64,000 nucleotides of DNA from Monocercomonoides exilis (taxonomy: Eukaryota; Preaxostyla; Oxymonadida; Polymastigidae): NCBI GenBank assembly GCA_001643675.2, contig LSRY02000010.1, positions 948,501 to 1,012,500 on the forward strand. The letters run 5' to 3'. The notes beneath the pieces were generated by a model, which worked only from the letters and a program-made list of their open reading frames with translations, searched no databases and had not been told where the DNA came from. Position 1 is the stretch's first letter. Each line of letters opens with the position of its first letter. The translations under genes and the position numbers were made by a program. Shown in pieces: positions 21,949 through 49,000 of this stretch.

Positions 21949-23139
21949 TCATCCAACAGTATGAAAAGCCAGCACTTTCAAACTTCCTGCAGCAAATGAA
22001 AAATCCACAGATGAGAGCAAAGGATCGCTCTGCCCATTGATAAGTTGAATGGAAAGATTCTTTTGCCCTGAAAAGTTTGACAATGTTGGAATATCAAGAC
22101 CGCTTCCGATAACGTGCAACGATTGCTCTGAAAGCTGATCACATTTGTCCGTCGCATGATCTGTTGGAAAGATATTAATCCAAAGAAAAAATTATGTTTG
22201 ATAGAATGTGATTTTGATTCATAAAATTTGAATGCTGTTAAAAAAAAATGCAAACCTTTAATTATAAAAACAAGCGGAATCCAATTCGAATAAATATAAT
22301 AATTCCTCAGAGTAGCATCATATGGAAGGGTCTCAGAAATTATAAACTTCACATCTGGAATTCTCTTTTTCAAGGTTGAAAAAGATTTTTCCGCCATGCA
22401 CTCAGATTGTAAATAACAATCAGATTCCGCATTATCATCAATTCTAGAATGCTCTGAAACTGCTTCTTCTTTTTCTTCTTTCATTGCAAATTCTTTTGAG
22501 GATTGATCCTCAGAACTTTTTTGGAATGAAGCTTGCTTGTTAAGAAATCTAGTTGTGTCTTCTAATAATCCTAATGTTTTTGCCATTTTTGCATTTTTCG
22601 GGGAAAATCCTTGATATCTTCTTGAGGAATGACTTCCGGATTTCCCAAAAGTTGGTTGGATGCCAGAACTTTGATCTTGAGAAAATAGATACGAAAAATC
22701 ATCAATTATAATTGTTGAAGGTAATAATTCCTCTGGAAAGTGCTGAAGTTGTGAAAGAAATTCTCGTAGTTCAGTGTCATTTTGTATGTAATATATAAGT
22801 ATTTTTGACAAAACATCTGAATCCAGTGGAATACCTTCAGATAAGCTTGGAGGATAATAATGAATAGATTTTGTTGGAGAAATGAAAACAACAACTTTGC
22901 CTTCACGAGCCATGTTAATTGCTAATTGAAATAACAATGATGTTTTACCACTTTCAAAATTTGCATTTATATTAAAATTCTAAAATATTACTTTTAAAAA
23001 CAGTTTTATAAAACCTCTTTTCGCAACCATACAAAATTGCTCCATGTGCTGCATATCTGTACATAGCATTTTCTTTCAATGCATCAGAAAGTAATTTGTC
23101 ATTTGTATAAAAAAATTCGCTCAAACAAAAACCAGACAT
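21949..23139 (-). CDS. SWSAP1-like RecA-fold ATPase, three exons
   Basis: Exons 23139-23015, 22950-22256 and 22160-21949 join in frame to 343 residues. Exon 1 ends GCEK and exon 2 continues SGKTSLLFQL, so splicing builds a perfect Walker A, GCEKSGKT, at residues about 38-45. Further on are GKVVVFISP, PLDSDVLSKILIYY and the Walker B-like STIIIDDFSYLF. This order and spacing resemble SWSAP1, the RAD51-paralogue-like partner of SWIM-domain protein ZSWIM7 in homologous recombination. A Lys/Glu/Ser-rich insert (about 130-190) follows. The C-terminal part is not conserved in my reading. Another RAD51-paralogue-like or KaiC-like ATPase is the main alternative. Confidence 0.6.
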
Positions 23140-23453
23140 AACATTTATGTATTTATGGGAATGGCGTATTCAAAAATTTTAATTATTTTTTTATTTTCGA
23201 ATTGAACTTTTTTTATTCTCATTCGTTTTCGCAGAGATGATTAAATGTTCTTTTGCGATTTAAAAAAAAGTTGAACCAAAATACATAAATTATTTAATTT
23301 ATTGTTGATTTTCTTTTTGAATAGGTTTGTTATTTGGGAAACTGTACATTTGCCAAATTGTTAATTAATTTATTTTTATAAATTTCTTTGTTTTTTATAA
23401 AATTATTCTTTGCCTTTTTATCTATCTCACCGCTTTTATAAGTTCATTTGATC
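23140..23453. promoter_or_regulatory. Divergent intergenic region
   Basis: About 314 bp between the start codons of the RecA-like gene (minus) and the giant USP gene (plus), so it must hold both promoters. T/A-rich with no distinct motif. Confidence 0.4.
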
Positions 23454-37539
<14,086 letters not shown>

Positions 37540-38463
37540 AATTCTTGTTTTATTAAAAAGAAAGAAAGAAAGAAAAGTTGATAATTTGTGTTTTATGTTT
37601 ACATGGGAACTTATCAAATTTGAATAATAGGACAATTTTATTTTATTTTTTTTTTCTAAACTTTAATTTTTGATGATATTGTTTTAAATCTTTTTTTGAT
37701 TGATTTTATATGCTCTGTTCTATTATGATTATGATTATTACTATGTTGGTTTGTATTTTTGTATAGATGTTGTTGTATGTATGAAGTGCTAAAACCAGCA
37801 TTCCAAAAAGAAATCTTTTTTTAACTGATCTTCGTTATCCTTTTTATTTTATTAACTTTTAAATTTTTGATTTTTTTTTTACCTTTTCATTCCAAATTCA
37901 AGGTGTTTTTTTTATGTGTTATTGTCTTTTATTTTCAACGATGTATTATTTAATCATCAGATCACTGTTTTAATACTTTATCAGCTATCAACTTTTTTTT
38001 CATTACTTAATAATTTTTTTATTTTATTTTATTTTTTTTCAATTGCTTTTATGTTTCTTCAGTTATTGTCAAGGCAATTCGATATCTTTTTTTAATTGAG
38101 ATGGCTTGTTACATGTCTCTTCTATTGTATTATTATTTTTTGATGCCGTTTTATCAACTTTGTTTCGATTGTGATTTGAATGTGCAATTAAGTGATCCAA
38201 AGTCCTCTGATATATAATTCTGTTTTTTTGTATAAAACGAGAAAACAGAGTTATGGAACCTTTTTTTATTAAAATTGAAAATTTTCGAATTTAACAAGTT
38301 CGTTTTATGGCAATTCTAGGTTAATTTGTCTTCTTCGCCTGCCTGAAAGCTTTTCTTTTTCCCCAATTTCCGTTTCCATGTATTATTTTTTCAGAGCATC
38401 TTAGACAATTTTTCAAATCATTTTTTAAAACTTCTTTCATTTTGTTTCAATTCATCTTGTTCG

Positions 38464-38508
<45 letters not shown>

Positions 38509-38925
38509 GGATCATTCTGCGAAAATAGCAGAAAACAGTCATATTGCATTCCTTTAAAAAAAAGTTCATTTGAATATAAAAAAAGAATAAAATTTATCTT
38601 TGAAAAGATTCTCTATAAACAACAAATAACAAGCTCTTAATCTGTCTAAACTATTGGTAAATGATGCACCGTGCAATGTTTACAAAACACAAACAAGTTG
38701 GTAAAGAGGGGAGAAGGCTTGAGCTCAAGAAATAATTAAAAAAACTACAACAACAAAAACAAAACACAACAACAACAAAAAAAAAAAAAAAAGAGGCGTA
38801 TGTTGAATAATAATTCTCAAAATAATAGAAAATGAAAAATAAATGACAGAAGAAAAATTTGATTAACAACAAAAAGAAAAGAATATAAAAATCAATGCGA
38901 GCAATCTCGTGTAAACTCTAAAAAT
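37540..38925. other. Intergenic between convergent genes
   Basis: About 1.4 kb, T-rich in the left half, with a 42-base A run at 38465-38506. No gene recognised. Confidence 0.6.
38465..38506. repeat. Homopolymer A run
   Basis: 42 consecutive A in the spacer. It may be the tail of an old retroposed sequence or simple slippage; no element body is recognised upstream. Confidence 0.7.
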
Positions 38926-39472
38926 TTAAGGCACATATGTTTGCCCAGGCTGATAATTGCCATAAGAATAAGAAGGAGCACCCGAATAGTACTGTCCAGA
39001 ACCTTGCTGTGCAGGGTAATGCATTGTCGCTGGAGGCGCGCTTGGGTCAATCATATTCGACACATACGAAATGGTCTGCGGAATGTACTGCATCGAGGAT
39101 GGATCTTGTGGCAGCGTCGGTGGGATGAACCCGTTCTGACAGTTTGGATCGTTAAATCCAACATTCTGCGCTCCGTTCCCAGGATGTATATCTTCTGGCT
39201 CATCTTTCTCAGAAGCTGGATCTCTTTCATCTTCTTTGTTTCCTTCTGCACTTGGGAATGGGGTTGAAGGATGTGCAGCATTATTTGGAATGTTGTTGAG
39301 AGGAACGCTCGGAGGATACTGTGGTTGCTGTTGCATCTGAGATGCATTCATTGGTGCATTTGAATCGTTACCTCCTCCATTGCTTCCAGTTGATGCGTTG
39401 TTTGCTGGTGGAGTGTATGTTGAAGGATAAGAGGATGTAACCATATTACTTGTGTAAGAAGAAGAAGAAGAA

Positions 39473-39504
<32 letters not shown>

Positions 39505-42501
39505 CATTGGCGTATACATGTTTCTTTGTCTGGTGCTGTTCAGTTTTGCAGAGCTTAACGAGGCGCAAGTGCAGCGCAGAGCAATGCAACTGATAATAAA
39601 GCAGATGATCAGAACAACCAGCGCCACAATGTAGGCTGAGTTGACTTTGGCAGGATCTCCTTTATTCTTTTTGCTTTCACTCGGATCATCTGGAACAACC
39701 GGCCCTGTTGAGTTCAAATAGGCTCCTGTGCTATACCACTTATTACCTATTCCATAATAAATCGAAACGCCGATGCGATCATCGCTATTTCTGAGGTTCA
39801 AAGCATAATGAGAAACAACAGCTTCTACATGAGTCAGGTCATGATACTTTGAAATATCAAATCTGTAGGCGCCATCCGTTTTATTATCCTTGTTTATCCT
39901 TCGAATATAAGCTTGAGTTTTGCATGGATAGAAATCGTGCCCATAAATAGACAACAAGTATTCTCCTGAATCAAGCTCAGATACGTTGCAGCTTGTTACG
40001 ACTGGCTCAAAGAAAGAATTAGAAAGCAGTTTTGGATCATCTGAACTTGTTGCATTCACATCTCCTTTGACATTGCAAGAATAGTCATAGATCCACAAAT
40101 TTGTGCCGTTTGTACCGTCTCCTGAAATCGGCTTGTAGATGTATATGTCACCGGTGTTCGAGTAACTCACTCTACACACTATGTTACGTCTCATCATTGG
40201 ATAACCTGGAATACCTGGATTGTTGTTTTCCATGATGCATTGCCTCATTGTCAGGTTTCCCTCAAAGAATTTTAACGCTCCTTTTGAGCAGTTTGTGAAT
40301 GAGGATGAAGTGATAAGAGTATTGGAGTATTCCAATGAGATCAATCCTGTACCCCATTCGCACGTTTCTTCTAAAGCAGAACCGCTTGTCAACTCTCCAA
40401 CAACAACAGAATCATGGACATTCACAGACGCTGAATATGCATAAACCAGTCTTCCATTATCTGTTGTTATTGAACAGTTTTTCATGGTGCATCCTTCGAG
40501 GGATAATGTGCTTTTCTGTGATGCTTCGATCATATATGTAGAACCTTGAACAGAAAGATTACAGAATAAGCATCTGGAGAACTTAGCAATTGAGGAATAA
40601 GTGTTAGCTATCATTGTTTTTGTCCAGGAGCACTTATTAATTGTGCTATCTGAGATCTCCAAATTCCCATCGTTTTCGATTAATCCAGTGACGATGCAAT
40701 TTTCATCATTTATAACACTTCTTGCAGAGATTGGTTTTGAATAACTTGATGAAGCAGATGCAATCAATGACTGAGAAGAACCAGATGAAATAAAAGTACA
40801 GTTTTGAATGTTTAGAGATCCGTTTATTTTCACTTGAATTAAATAGGCTCCATAATTATTCCCGGCGCCATCTTTAAATGAAGCAGAAATAGACATTCTG
40901 CGAACTGTTGAGCTGCCATTGATAATCAATTTACCGCGCGAATCTTCCGCGTTGAAATAAAAGTTCAATGTCGCTCTTTCAAAAGATTTGGAACTGAGAA
41001 TATCAACATTTCCGAGCGAAATGTTGGTTTTGCACGCAATTGTGTTTTGAGCCACAATTGCAGGAGATCCTTGCGAAGCTGCAGCGAAGACTGCGTTGTT
41101 ATCGAGTGAATTCGAGTTTGACGCTGATGATATTTGCCTCAGAGCAAATGTCAATGATTGACACGCAAGGTTTGCGTCCCCACATATGGCACTATCTATT
41201 CCTGTTTCCTCATCGCAAAAAACGGTTGTTCTTTTTGGTTTTATTAAAGCAAGCAGATCAAAAGAGGTGTTGGTGGCTCTGCTCTTCCCCATAACTGCTG
41301 TTGCATAATTTCTTTCTCCCTTTGCATCAATGTCCAGTTTCCACGAAACAATTGTGCGATTCAAATCGTTGCATTCAATAAAAACTGCTGAGCCATAAGT
41401 TGCATTATTACCACTAAATGTTGCTGAATTGAAGCAAAAATCTCCTGTTGGATCATCAAACCATAAATAAACTCCTCCTCCATAAGTGTTGTAATAATAT
41501 CCTTGATTCACAACACAATTTGTCACTTTGCTATTCGTCATCTTAAATTCTGAAAAAGGTTTAAGAATCAAAAGCATTCCTCCTCCATACGTTGTGTTAC
41601 TGCTTCGTAATTCTGATAATGTGCAGTTTTTGATATCTGCATTTATCTTTTCTTCTGATAAACTTTGAGAAGGTTCATCTTTTGAACCAAATAATACTCC
41701 ACATACAGATTTTGTAGATATGCTTGTTAAAATCGTATTAACAAAGGTTAAGCTAATTGAAGAAATATTAGATGAAGTAGTTTCAACGATATGTTTCCCA
41801 GATAAATAAAAATTCTTAATTGTTGAGTTTTCTATCTTTAATGAACCACAGTTCATCAAAAAAAGCGGAGTTGAAAAAGGTGTAGATTCGTTATGTTGTT
41901 CATTTGATTTAATTGTAACAAAATTGAGATCTACTGATCCAAATTCAGTTGTTGATGGAGATTCGATTTTAAACAATACCGAAGTGCGTGCCGCTACTTC
42001 AGTAGAATCATGAACAATAGTCAAATTCGTTGCAACAAGTTTTCCTGTAGTTATATTAAACAGAGATGTTGATGCTTTCTGATTTAGTGTGGATATCACA
42101 ACTTTCGACTGGGCTTCTCCTTTCACCAAAACAGATTTTGCTAATATTTCAATAACAATTTCTTCTTGATAAGTTCCAGAGTTCACAATTAATGAAATAT
42201 CTTCTGATGTTTCTGTATTCTGAACTGCAAATGTAATTGTTCTGCATGGTGAATTTTGCTGGCCACAATTGCTATTCACATCAGATCCACGAGATGAATC
42301 AATAACTTTTGTTAATTCATTTGATGGATGTAGATTCGTAAATGTGTCAACATAAACTTCTTCAAAAGGAATTGTGAGAGAGACGCAATTTGAAAAAGGC
42401 AGTGTTTCTTTGAACTTCGTATCATTTTCGTTTTCTAATGCAAATATGTTGTTCAAAGCAAAAAGTTGTACAATGAGATATCCAAATATCCGAAAGCCCA
42501 T
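38926..42501 (-). CDS. Single-pass surface protein with beta-helix-like ectodomain
   Basis: 1,191 residues in one exon. A hydrophobic N-terminus (MGFRIFGYLIVQLFALNNIFA) fits a signal peptide. The ectodomain is rich in short Ser/Thr/Asn strand repeats typical of right-handed beta-helix (pectate-lyase-like) proteins, with the glycine turns YGGGMLLIL and YGGGVYLWF. Two modules open with a Cys motif: SNCGQQNSPCRTITFAV and AICGDANLACQSLTFAL. A transmembrane helix (AYIVALVVLIICFIISCIAL, residues about 954-978) is followed by a Cys-basic stop, a Ser run and a Pro/Gln/Asn-rich cytoplasmic tail of about 200 residues. It shares motifs and layout with the receptor-like gene at 59328 but has no kinase remnant. 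A role in surface adhesion or sensing is inference. Confidence 0.8.
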
Positions 42502-43405
42502 TCGTTTCAGATGAAGATCTAAATACTGCGATAATAAATATTATTATGGGTAAACTTTTTGAGTTTTGTGAATTATTCAAATAAAAAAATTGCGAAGGAA
42601 AATGGAAGATTGAATTATTTCTTTAATCTGTCATATTTATCAAAACCTACCATCTTATTTGGAGTTGAAAATCTAGTTTTCAATTTTGCTTTTCATCATT
42701 TCTTTTTTTATTTATTATTGTTATTTATTAATTCATTCTTTTCTTTCTTTCTTTATCTATTATTATTTGATAAATTTTATACACAAAAGTGTTTTGTCTT
42801 TTTATTCAAATAAATGTTCATTAGAAATAATGCTTTTTGAATGATATTTCGTCTTCTTTGATATCAAATTGGTAATAATGATCAAAAAGCTGAAATAAAG
42901 TTGACGAAACTCATTTCAAATAAAATTGAAATGGCACCATTAAAAGAACGGAATCAAATTGCAGAATTGTTTGAAATAAATTTATTCCAGACGTTCCCAT
43001 ATTTTCCTGTCTTGCCAATATGTGATGTTCACTAAATGTTCTCTTATTTTTTAACAATGAATAATTTATCTTCAAATATATTTTTCGATCATGGAATCCA
43101 TTACAAATTAAAAGGAAAATCGAAAAAGCGTTGTTTTTTTTCTAAATTACTTATAAAAAAATACAAATGCAAAAAATGAAGGTATGAGTGCACATATCTT
43201 CACTATTGTTTTGAATTAAAAATACACCCACGTCTTTTCAAACATATGCAAATTCAATGTGAATATCAAAATCATATCGTTTTCTTTCCGAAATACGTTT
43301 TCGAGAAAGCAGGAGACGAATAACACAAAAAAGTTCACTGGTATGCAGGGATAGAAGATGAAAATTTTTGATGGTTATGACTTTTCAATTTTCATTTGTT
43401 TTCAG
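42502..43405. other. Divergent intergenic region
   Basis: About 900 bp between divergent genes. It should contain the promoter of the surface protein and the unresolved first exon of the gene to the right. No motif is certain. Confidence 0.55.
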
Positions 43406-44739
43406 AGTTGTTTTCCCAGTTGGGCAATGACTCAGCCGATGATCAGAAACAGAAAGTCGAAGAAATGAAAGAAGTGATTAATGAAATGGATGAAGAAGAG
43501 TTCAAATCTGTTTTCACGAAAGAGCTGCTCAATGAAATGGACAAAATGATTAAAGAAAGGATGCTTTTGATGGGGAATGCAATTTTGCTACTGAAGCGTA
43601 TTAGATATTGTAATGTGCTGAAAAATATATGGATTCCATGCTTTGAAGAATCTTCATTGAATAAAAGATTTAAAAAGATGATTATTGAAGAAGATATGAA
43701 AAAAGATGGGAAAAATGAGAAGCTTCTTGTTGATCTTTGTGAATGCTATCTAACTCTTGATAAATGCTTCTCATATGAATTGCTTTTGATTTGCATGCTT
43801 TCTATTCTGAAAGCTGCATCAGACAAAGAGGAAACCGACGAAGTTCAAAAAGAAGTGGAAATGGCTTTGTTGGAACTGAGCAGTCTTGGGATGTGGAAGG
43901 TTAGATTTATTTGTTGATTGATTTTTAAATTGTCATTCTTCATTTATTGATATTTTTCTAATTTTTATTAGAAAATAGATCAAGAGCTGTATTTGAATGA
44001 GATCAAAGAGATAATCCAATATCATCAAGAGCACAGAAATCTCACTTATCTTGCCTATCAATCTGCTTGGGAATTTTTGATAAAAAGATTACGTCTCAAT
44101 GAAAATTTGAATGAAGTTCTTGCGAATGAACTGCATTCTGGAAGAGAGGCAGCAAGAGAATTGGAAGAGCTGTCAAAATGTGTCGACTGGAAGAGAAAAG
44201 AAGAAAAAAATGGAAGAATAGAAGCGAAAGAAGTGATAATAATTGGGAGATGGATTGATATTGTTGACAATTACTTGACCTGGTCCGCATTGTGGAACGA
44301 AGAACTTGCTGGACTTATCAGCAGCATTGTTCAGTTATTTCGAGCTTCAAGGGATAATTACAGAGAAATTAGCTATCGATGCATTGTGTTGTTCAAAAAT
44401 ACTGCAACAAACGGAGTTGTGAAAATTGAAGGATTATTGGAAAGTGGTGCTTTTGATCTCATTTTGGAGGAGCTTCAACAATCAACAATGGATTTCATAA
44501 CAACATTTAATGGATTGTTATTTTTTATTAAGTTAACGAGGAGATTAAATGAAGAGGAGGATGAAAAAATGGAAAAAGAGAAAAGAAAAGAATTGAAAAG
44601 AAAAGTGCTTGAACGGATGGAAGAAGAAGGATACGAAGACATCATCATCAGCTTTCATGAAGTACTGAATTTTCATATATATCAACGTTTTTATTACGGA
44701 TTATCGTTGAATATTTCTGATTATTTTGTGAATGTTTAA
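43406..44739 (+). CDS. Helical repeat-like protein, first exon not located
   Basis: Exons 43406-43899 and 43972-44739 (intron GTTAGATTT...TTTTATTAG, phase 0) encode at least 420 residues. The first visible base follows TTTTCAG, so it is a splice acceptor, and the true start is in an upstream exon I could not fix. The protein is almost all helix, rich in Glu, Lys and Leu, with ARM/HEAT-like repeat spacing (for example NEIKEIIQYHQEHRNLTYLA, LVDLCECYLTL, AGLISSIVQLFRASRDNY). It ends with a conserved-looking YGLSLNISDYFVNV. From memory, oxymonad genomes hold many similar proteins; that needs a search. No enzymatic motif. Function unknown. Confidence 0.72.
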
Positions 44740-45040
44740 GAAAATGAAATTTGAAGAATTTCATAACACAAAATGTTTATTTTTCTTTTTATCATGTTGC
44801 AAAATCGAAAATAATCATATGAATAAATTATTTTCAAATTAATCATTGTCTCACTTCATTTTGATGAAATGCAGGAAAAAAGAGAATTAAAATGCCTTCC
44901 ATTCTCTTCTTTTTCAAATGGTTTGTTTGTTCATCAAGTTTCACGAGGCAAAAATCAGTGGTCACTTTTTCATTCATCTTCTCCAGCAGCCTCTTCTCTG
45001 ATTCTTTGGAAGATTAGTTGCTATTCATCTTCTTCCTTCT

Positions 45041-45075
<35 letters not shown>

Positions 45076-46069
45076 TAATAATACGTAATATCAAAGAAAC
45101 AAAGATGTGATATCAAAACGCACAGATAAAATAACTGGTTTTGTGAGATTAACGAGGTTGAAAAGTGAAGTTAATTTCTTTTTTCAACCAGTAGGCTTGT
45201 TGTTGCTTCTCGACCGCATTAGCTAACTTTCTCTTTCTGTTTCGCCTTCCAATGAACATCGTCAAATAATCAACAGAAATATAACATTTATAGACCATTT
45301 CGAATAAGCTAGAAAAAAGAAGATTTCACCAAAAATGAAGATTACTATGAAATACCTTTTACGAAATTGTCTGAAATATTCAATAGAAAAATATTTTCCT
45401 ACCCTTTTCATTATTCTTTTACTGTTTTGCTTCTTCTGAAAACAAAAATACGTTTTGACAGGAGTTTAAAAAACTATTCTTTTTAAAATTCGTAGACACA
45501 ATAGCTCTGCAATTCATGTTCTTCCCCTGAATGTTTCGAAGGAAGAGAAAAGAGGGAAAGATAATTTTCAGATAATAAAAGATATCTAAAAATCTAGAGA
45601 TTTTTCATTTTGAAAAACAGACATCAAAAAACTAATTTCCTTCTGCAAATTGGAGGCTATTTTCCTTTCAGATTTTAGCAATTAGAAATACATAATTGTC
45701 GAAAAACAACAGAAATTTGAGAGAATGAGATATTTAACATGCATGCAATAGAAGGAATAGCAGAAAGTGAAAGTCAAAAATGTTAAAAACACGAATAGCG
45801 AATACAATAAAGAAGAAAGGAACTTGAAAATATTGACAGATAGACTGAGAGCACAATAAGGAAGAAATCATTTCAATCGCTTTTTAAAAAAATTGTCAGA
45901 AATGTAAACAACAGAAGAGAAACATTAATCGAGCAGGTATTCGGTTTTGATGTTTTTGCTACACTTTATTCGATGTTATGAAATAATATGGAATTTTAAA
46001 AAAATTTTTTTCTTAGAAAATCAATTTTTTTTGTGAAAAGATCAACAATATAAATAACTTGAATATTGC
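44740..46069. other. Intergenic with poly-T run
   Basis: About 1.3 kb of AT-rich DNA with about 31 consecutive T at 45043-45073. No gene recognised. Confidence 0.6.
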
Positions 46070-49000
46070 ATGAGTAAATCTGAAGAAGAATGTTCTTTTC
46101 GAGACGAATCACGCAAATCAAACTGTATGATAGCAATAATAAAACTTCTTATATTTATTATTTTTAATGAAATTGATAATATTTATGTTGAAATGATTAA
46201 TTATCGAATATCAAGTAATTATTCATCCAGACATATTCTGCAACAGGTGCAAAAAACAGGTTATCGGAATTCGATACAAATGTGTTGATTGTGCTGACTT
46301 TGATTTATGTTCACAATGCGAGCCCTTTCGCACAACATTTCACAATCCAATTCACAAATTTTCTCGTATCGACAAACCTTTACAGCCTGGACAGCAACTT
46401 CTTGTTAATGATTTATCTCAGCCAGTATCAAATGGAACTCCTTTGTTTTGTGATCCTGTAGCGTTTCGCGCATGGCTGGAGCAAGCAGTCAAAGCGCCTG
46501 ACGGTGTTGAGACTTTAAAACAAATACGTGCAAGCCCCTATTTCATTCATTTTATAAGGTCCTTTGTTCCTCTACAAACTATATGGGATCATTTTGCAGA
46601 AACGTATGGACTACAACCAATAACGTTGAAATCTGCTTCATTGTCGCCTCTTTCTTTATCAGCTTTATCCCCTTCTTATAAATTTCCTGAGGCAGGCGAT
46701 TTCCCATCATTTGCAACTTTTCTTTTACAGCCGCGACCTTCTCAAAGTGTTTCTTTTCATTTGAAAACAAATGCACAACCTCAGCAATCTATTAAAGCTA
46801 ATTCAGTTCCATATTACACAGTGCCGGAACGCACCGAGAGCACTGATTTGCAGTCAAGAAATTATTCTGGGAATGTTACTCAAAGGCCCGCTTCTGCATC
46901 TGCAGTTCTGATTCCTTCGTCTTCGCGAGGGGCTCTTTCTCCGTTCGATAATTCTCCGAAGCCTCAAACGCCCTCGATTTCTGCTCTTTCATCTTCCGTT
47001 CCAGCCGACGAGGCAGCTGCTCCTCCAGATCAGATGCGCTGGCGTCCGGACTTGGGTGTTGCCCAGAAGACGCAGCGGCCGTCTCCCGGCTGCCCCGCAA
47101 ACACGCAGCTGCCTTCTCCGCTCTTCGCCTCTCTGCCACATTCGCCGTCAACCATATCAAACTCCCCCTTGTTGGCTCAACTTCATTCGCCGGCACAAAC
47201 ACAAGGATTTGTGTCACCTCGCCAACAGCAACAGCTTCAGAATCAGCATCAGCTTCAACAAATTCAGCAATCATCACAAACTCTACAACCACAACAAACA
47301 CTGCAATCACAACAATCACAACGTCCCATCCTTCCAAAGCACAAATCCACTCGCTCGCTGCCTGGCTCCTCGTCTTTGGAGCTTTCGTCGCATTCTCAGC
47401 CATTTCAATCACTTTATCGCCAGGTTCAATCTCCTTCTTCCTCCTCCTCCTCTTCTTCTGCTGCTGCTATATCATCATCACCACCTTCTTCCTCTGCTTC
47501 TTCTTCTTCTTCTTCATTATCACTGTCCCTCTCACCATCCACCCCTTCCTCCTCTGCCAAGCCTTATCCCCCTCTCTTCTCCTTGACTGCATCCACCACC
47601 CCTTCTGCCACACCGCCTGTGATGTCTGGACTCCGCGCCTCTTCTGCCCAGCTCCCGTTTCCACACGGAACTTCATCTTATTTCCGCAATTCGCCTTCTC
47701 CATCGTTTCTATCTAATAATAATACTTATAATAACAACAATAATAATAGTAATAGTTCTTTCAATCAGCATGTGAAATCTCCACGTACTCCTCTTCTGAA
47801 TGAGCATGGTTATACCCTTCCTTCTTCTTCTACATCTCCTTCCTCTTCCTCTTCTTCTTCCTTCTCCTCTTCTTCTTCCTTCTCCTCCTCTTCCCCCATC
47901 TCCCTCCTCACCCACCCAACACACACAAGAAGATCCTCTACCCCTCTTATCCCTCAGTCTGCCTCTGCCCCTCTTCCTCAAACAGACCTCGTCCAATCTC
48001 CTTCTCAGCACACCCTTCTGCCTCACACACACTCTTCCCTCGCTCTCTGTTCTTCTTCTTCTGCTTCTGCTTCTTCTATTTCTTCTTCTTATCCTTCTGC
48101 TTCATTTATTAACCCTTCTTCTGCTAATTTCTCATCCCCCATGCTTTCTCCATCGGCCATTCCATTTATTCCTAACAGACAAGACTCTTCTTCTTCTTCC
48201 TCCTCCTCCTTCTCCTCCTCTGCTTCTTCCTCTGCTTCCTTGTCTTCACCTTTATCCTCGTCTTCTCCGCCTTTTTCTGCCTCTCCTTATTCACTTCATT
48301 CACATTCTCTATCAGCAATGGCATCTTCTTCTTCTTCTTCCTCTTCTGTCTCCCCAACACTTAAATATCCTTCCATCATAAAGTCTTCTTCTTCCTCTTC
48401 CTCATCCTCATCCTCTTCATTTTTATCTTCTTCTTCTTCTGCTTCTGCTTCATCATCATCTTCTTCTTCTTCATTTTCTCCTTCCTCTCCTTCTCTTCTG
48501 TCAACTTCATTGTCAACCACACCCACTGCCTCTCCTTCAATCTCTTCTCCTCTCTTCAAACAGAACTTATTGTCTCCTCTTTCTTCTTCTACTTCTTTAG
48601 CTTCTTCTACTTATCCTGCTGCAACTTCTTCTTCTCCTCCTTTATCTTCTTCTTCTTCTTCTTCTTCTTCTTCTTTTTCTCCTTCTCCTCTTCCTCCTCC
48701 TCATTTTGTTCCTCCCTCTTCAAATCGAGATATTCATTTTGAATGTCCCATTCAATCAACCTCTTACAGCAAGGAATCTCGTTCATTTAACTCAAATGAT
48801 GACTTCTCTTCCCTTGAAACACTCAACAATACCTCTTCATTCAGTCTGCTGTTCCATCAGCTTTCTTTGAGCAAAGAAGCAGAAGCAGAAGCAGAAGCAG
48901 CAGAAGTGTCAACAACAACAAAAACAAAAACAAAAGCAACAAAACAACCTTTCAATCAGTTTGAAGAGAATCTTGTTTCTTCTCCGTTTTCTTCATCTGA

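Noticed and set aside
38465-38506. Retroposon tail or polyadenylated gene copy
   Set aside because: No coding or element sequence precedes the A run on either strand, so slippage is equally likely.
46876-47412. Minus- and plus-strand alternative frames inside the ZZ gene
   Set aside because: Simple-sequence shadows rich in Leu, Pro or Glu with no domain; the main frame is open for 6.9 kb.
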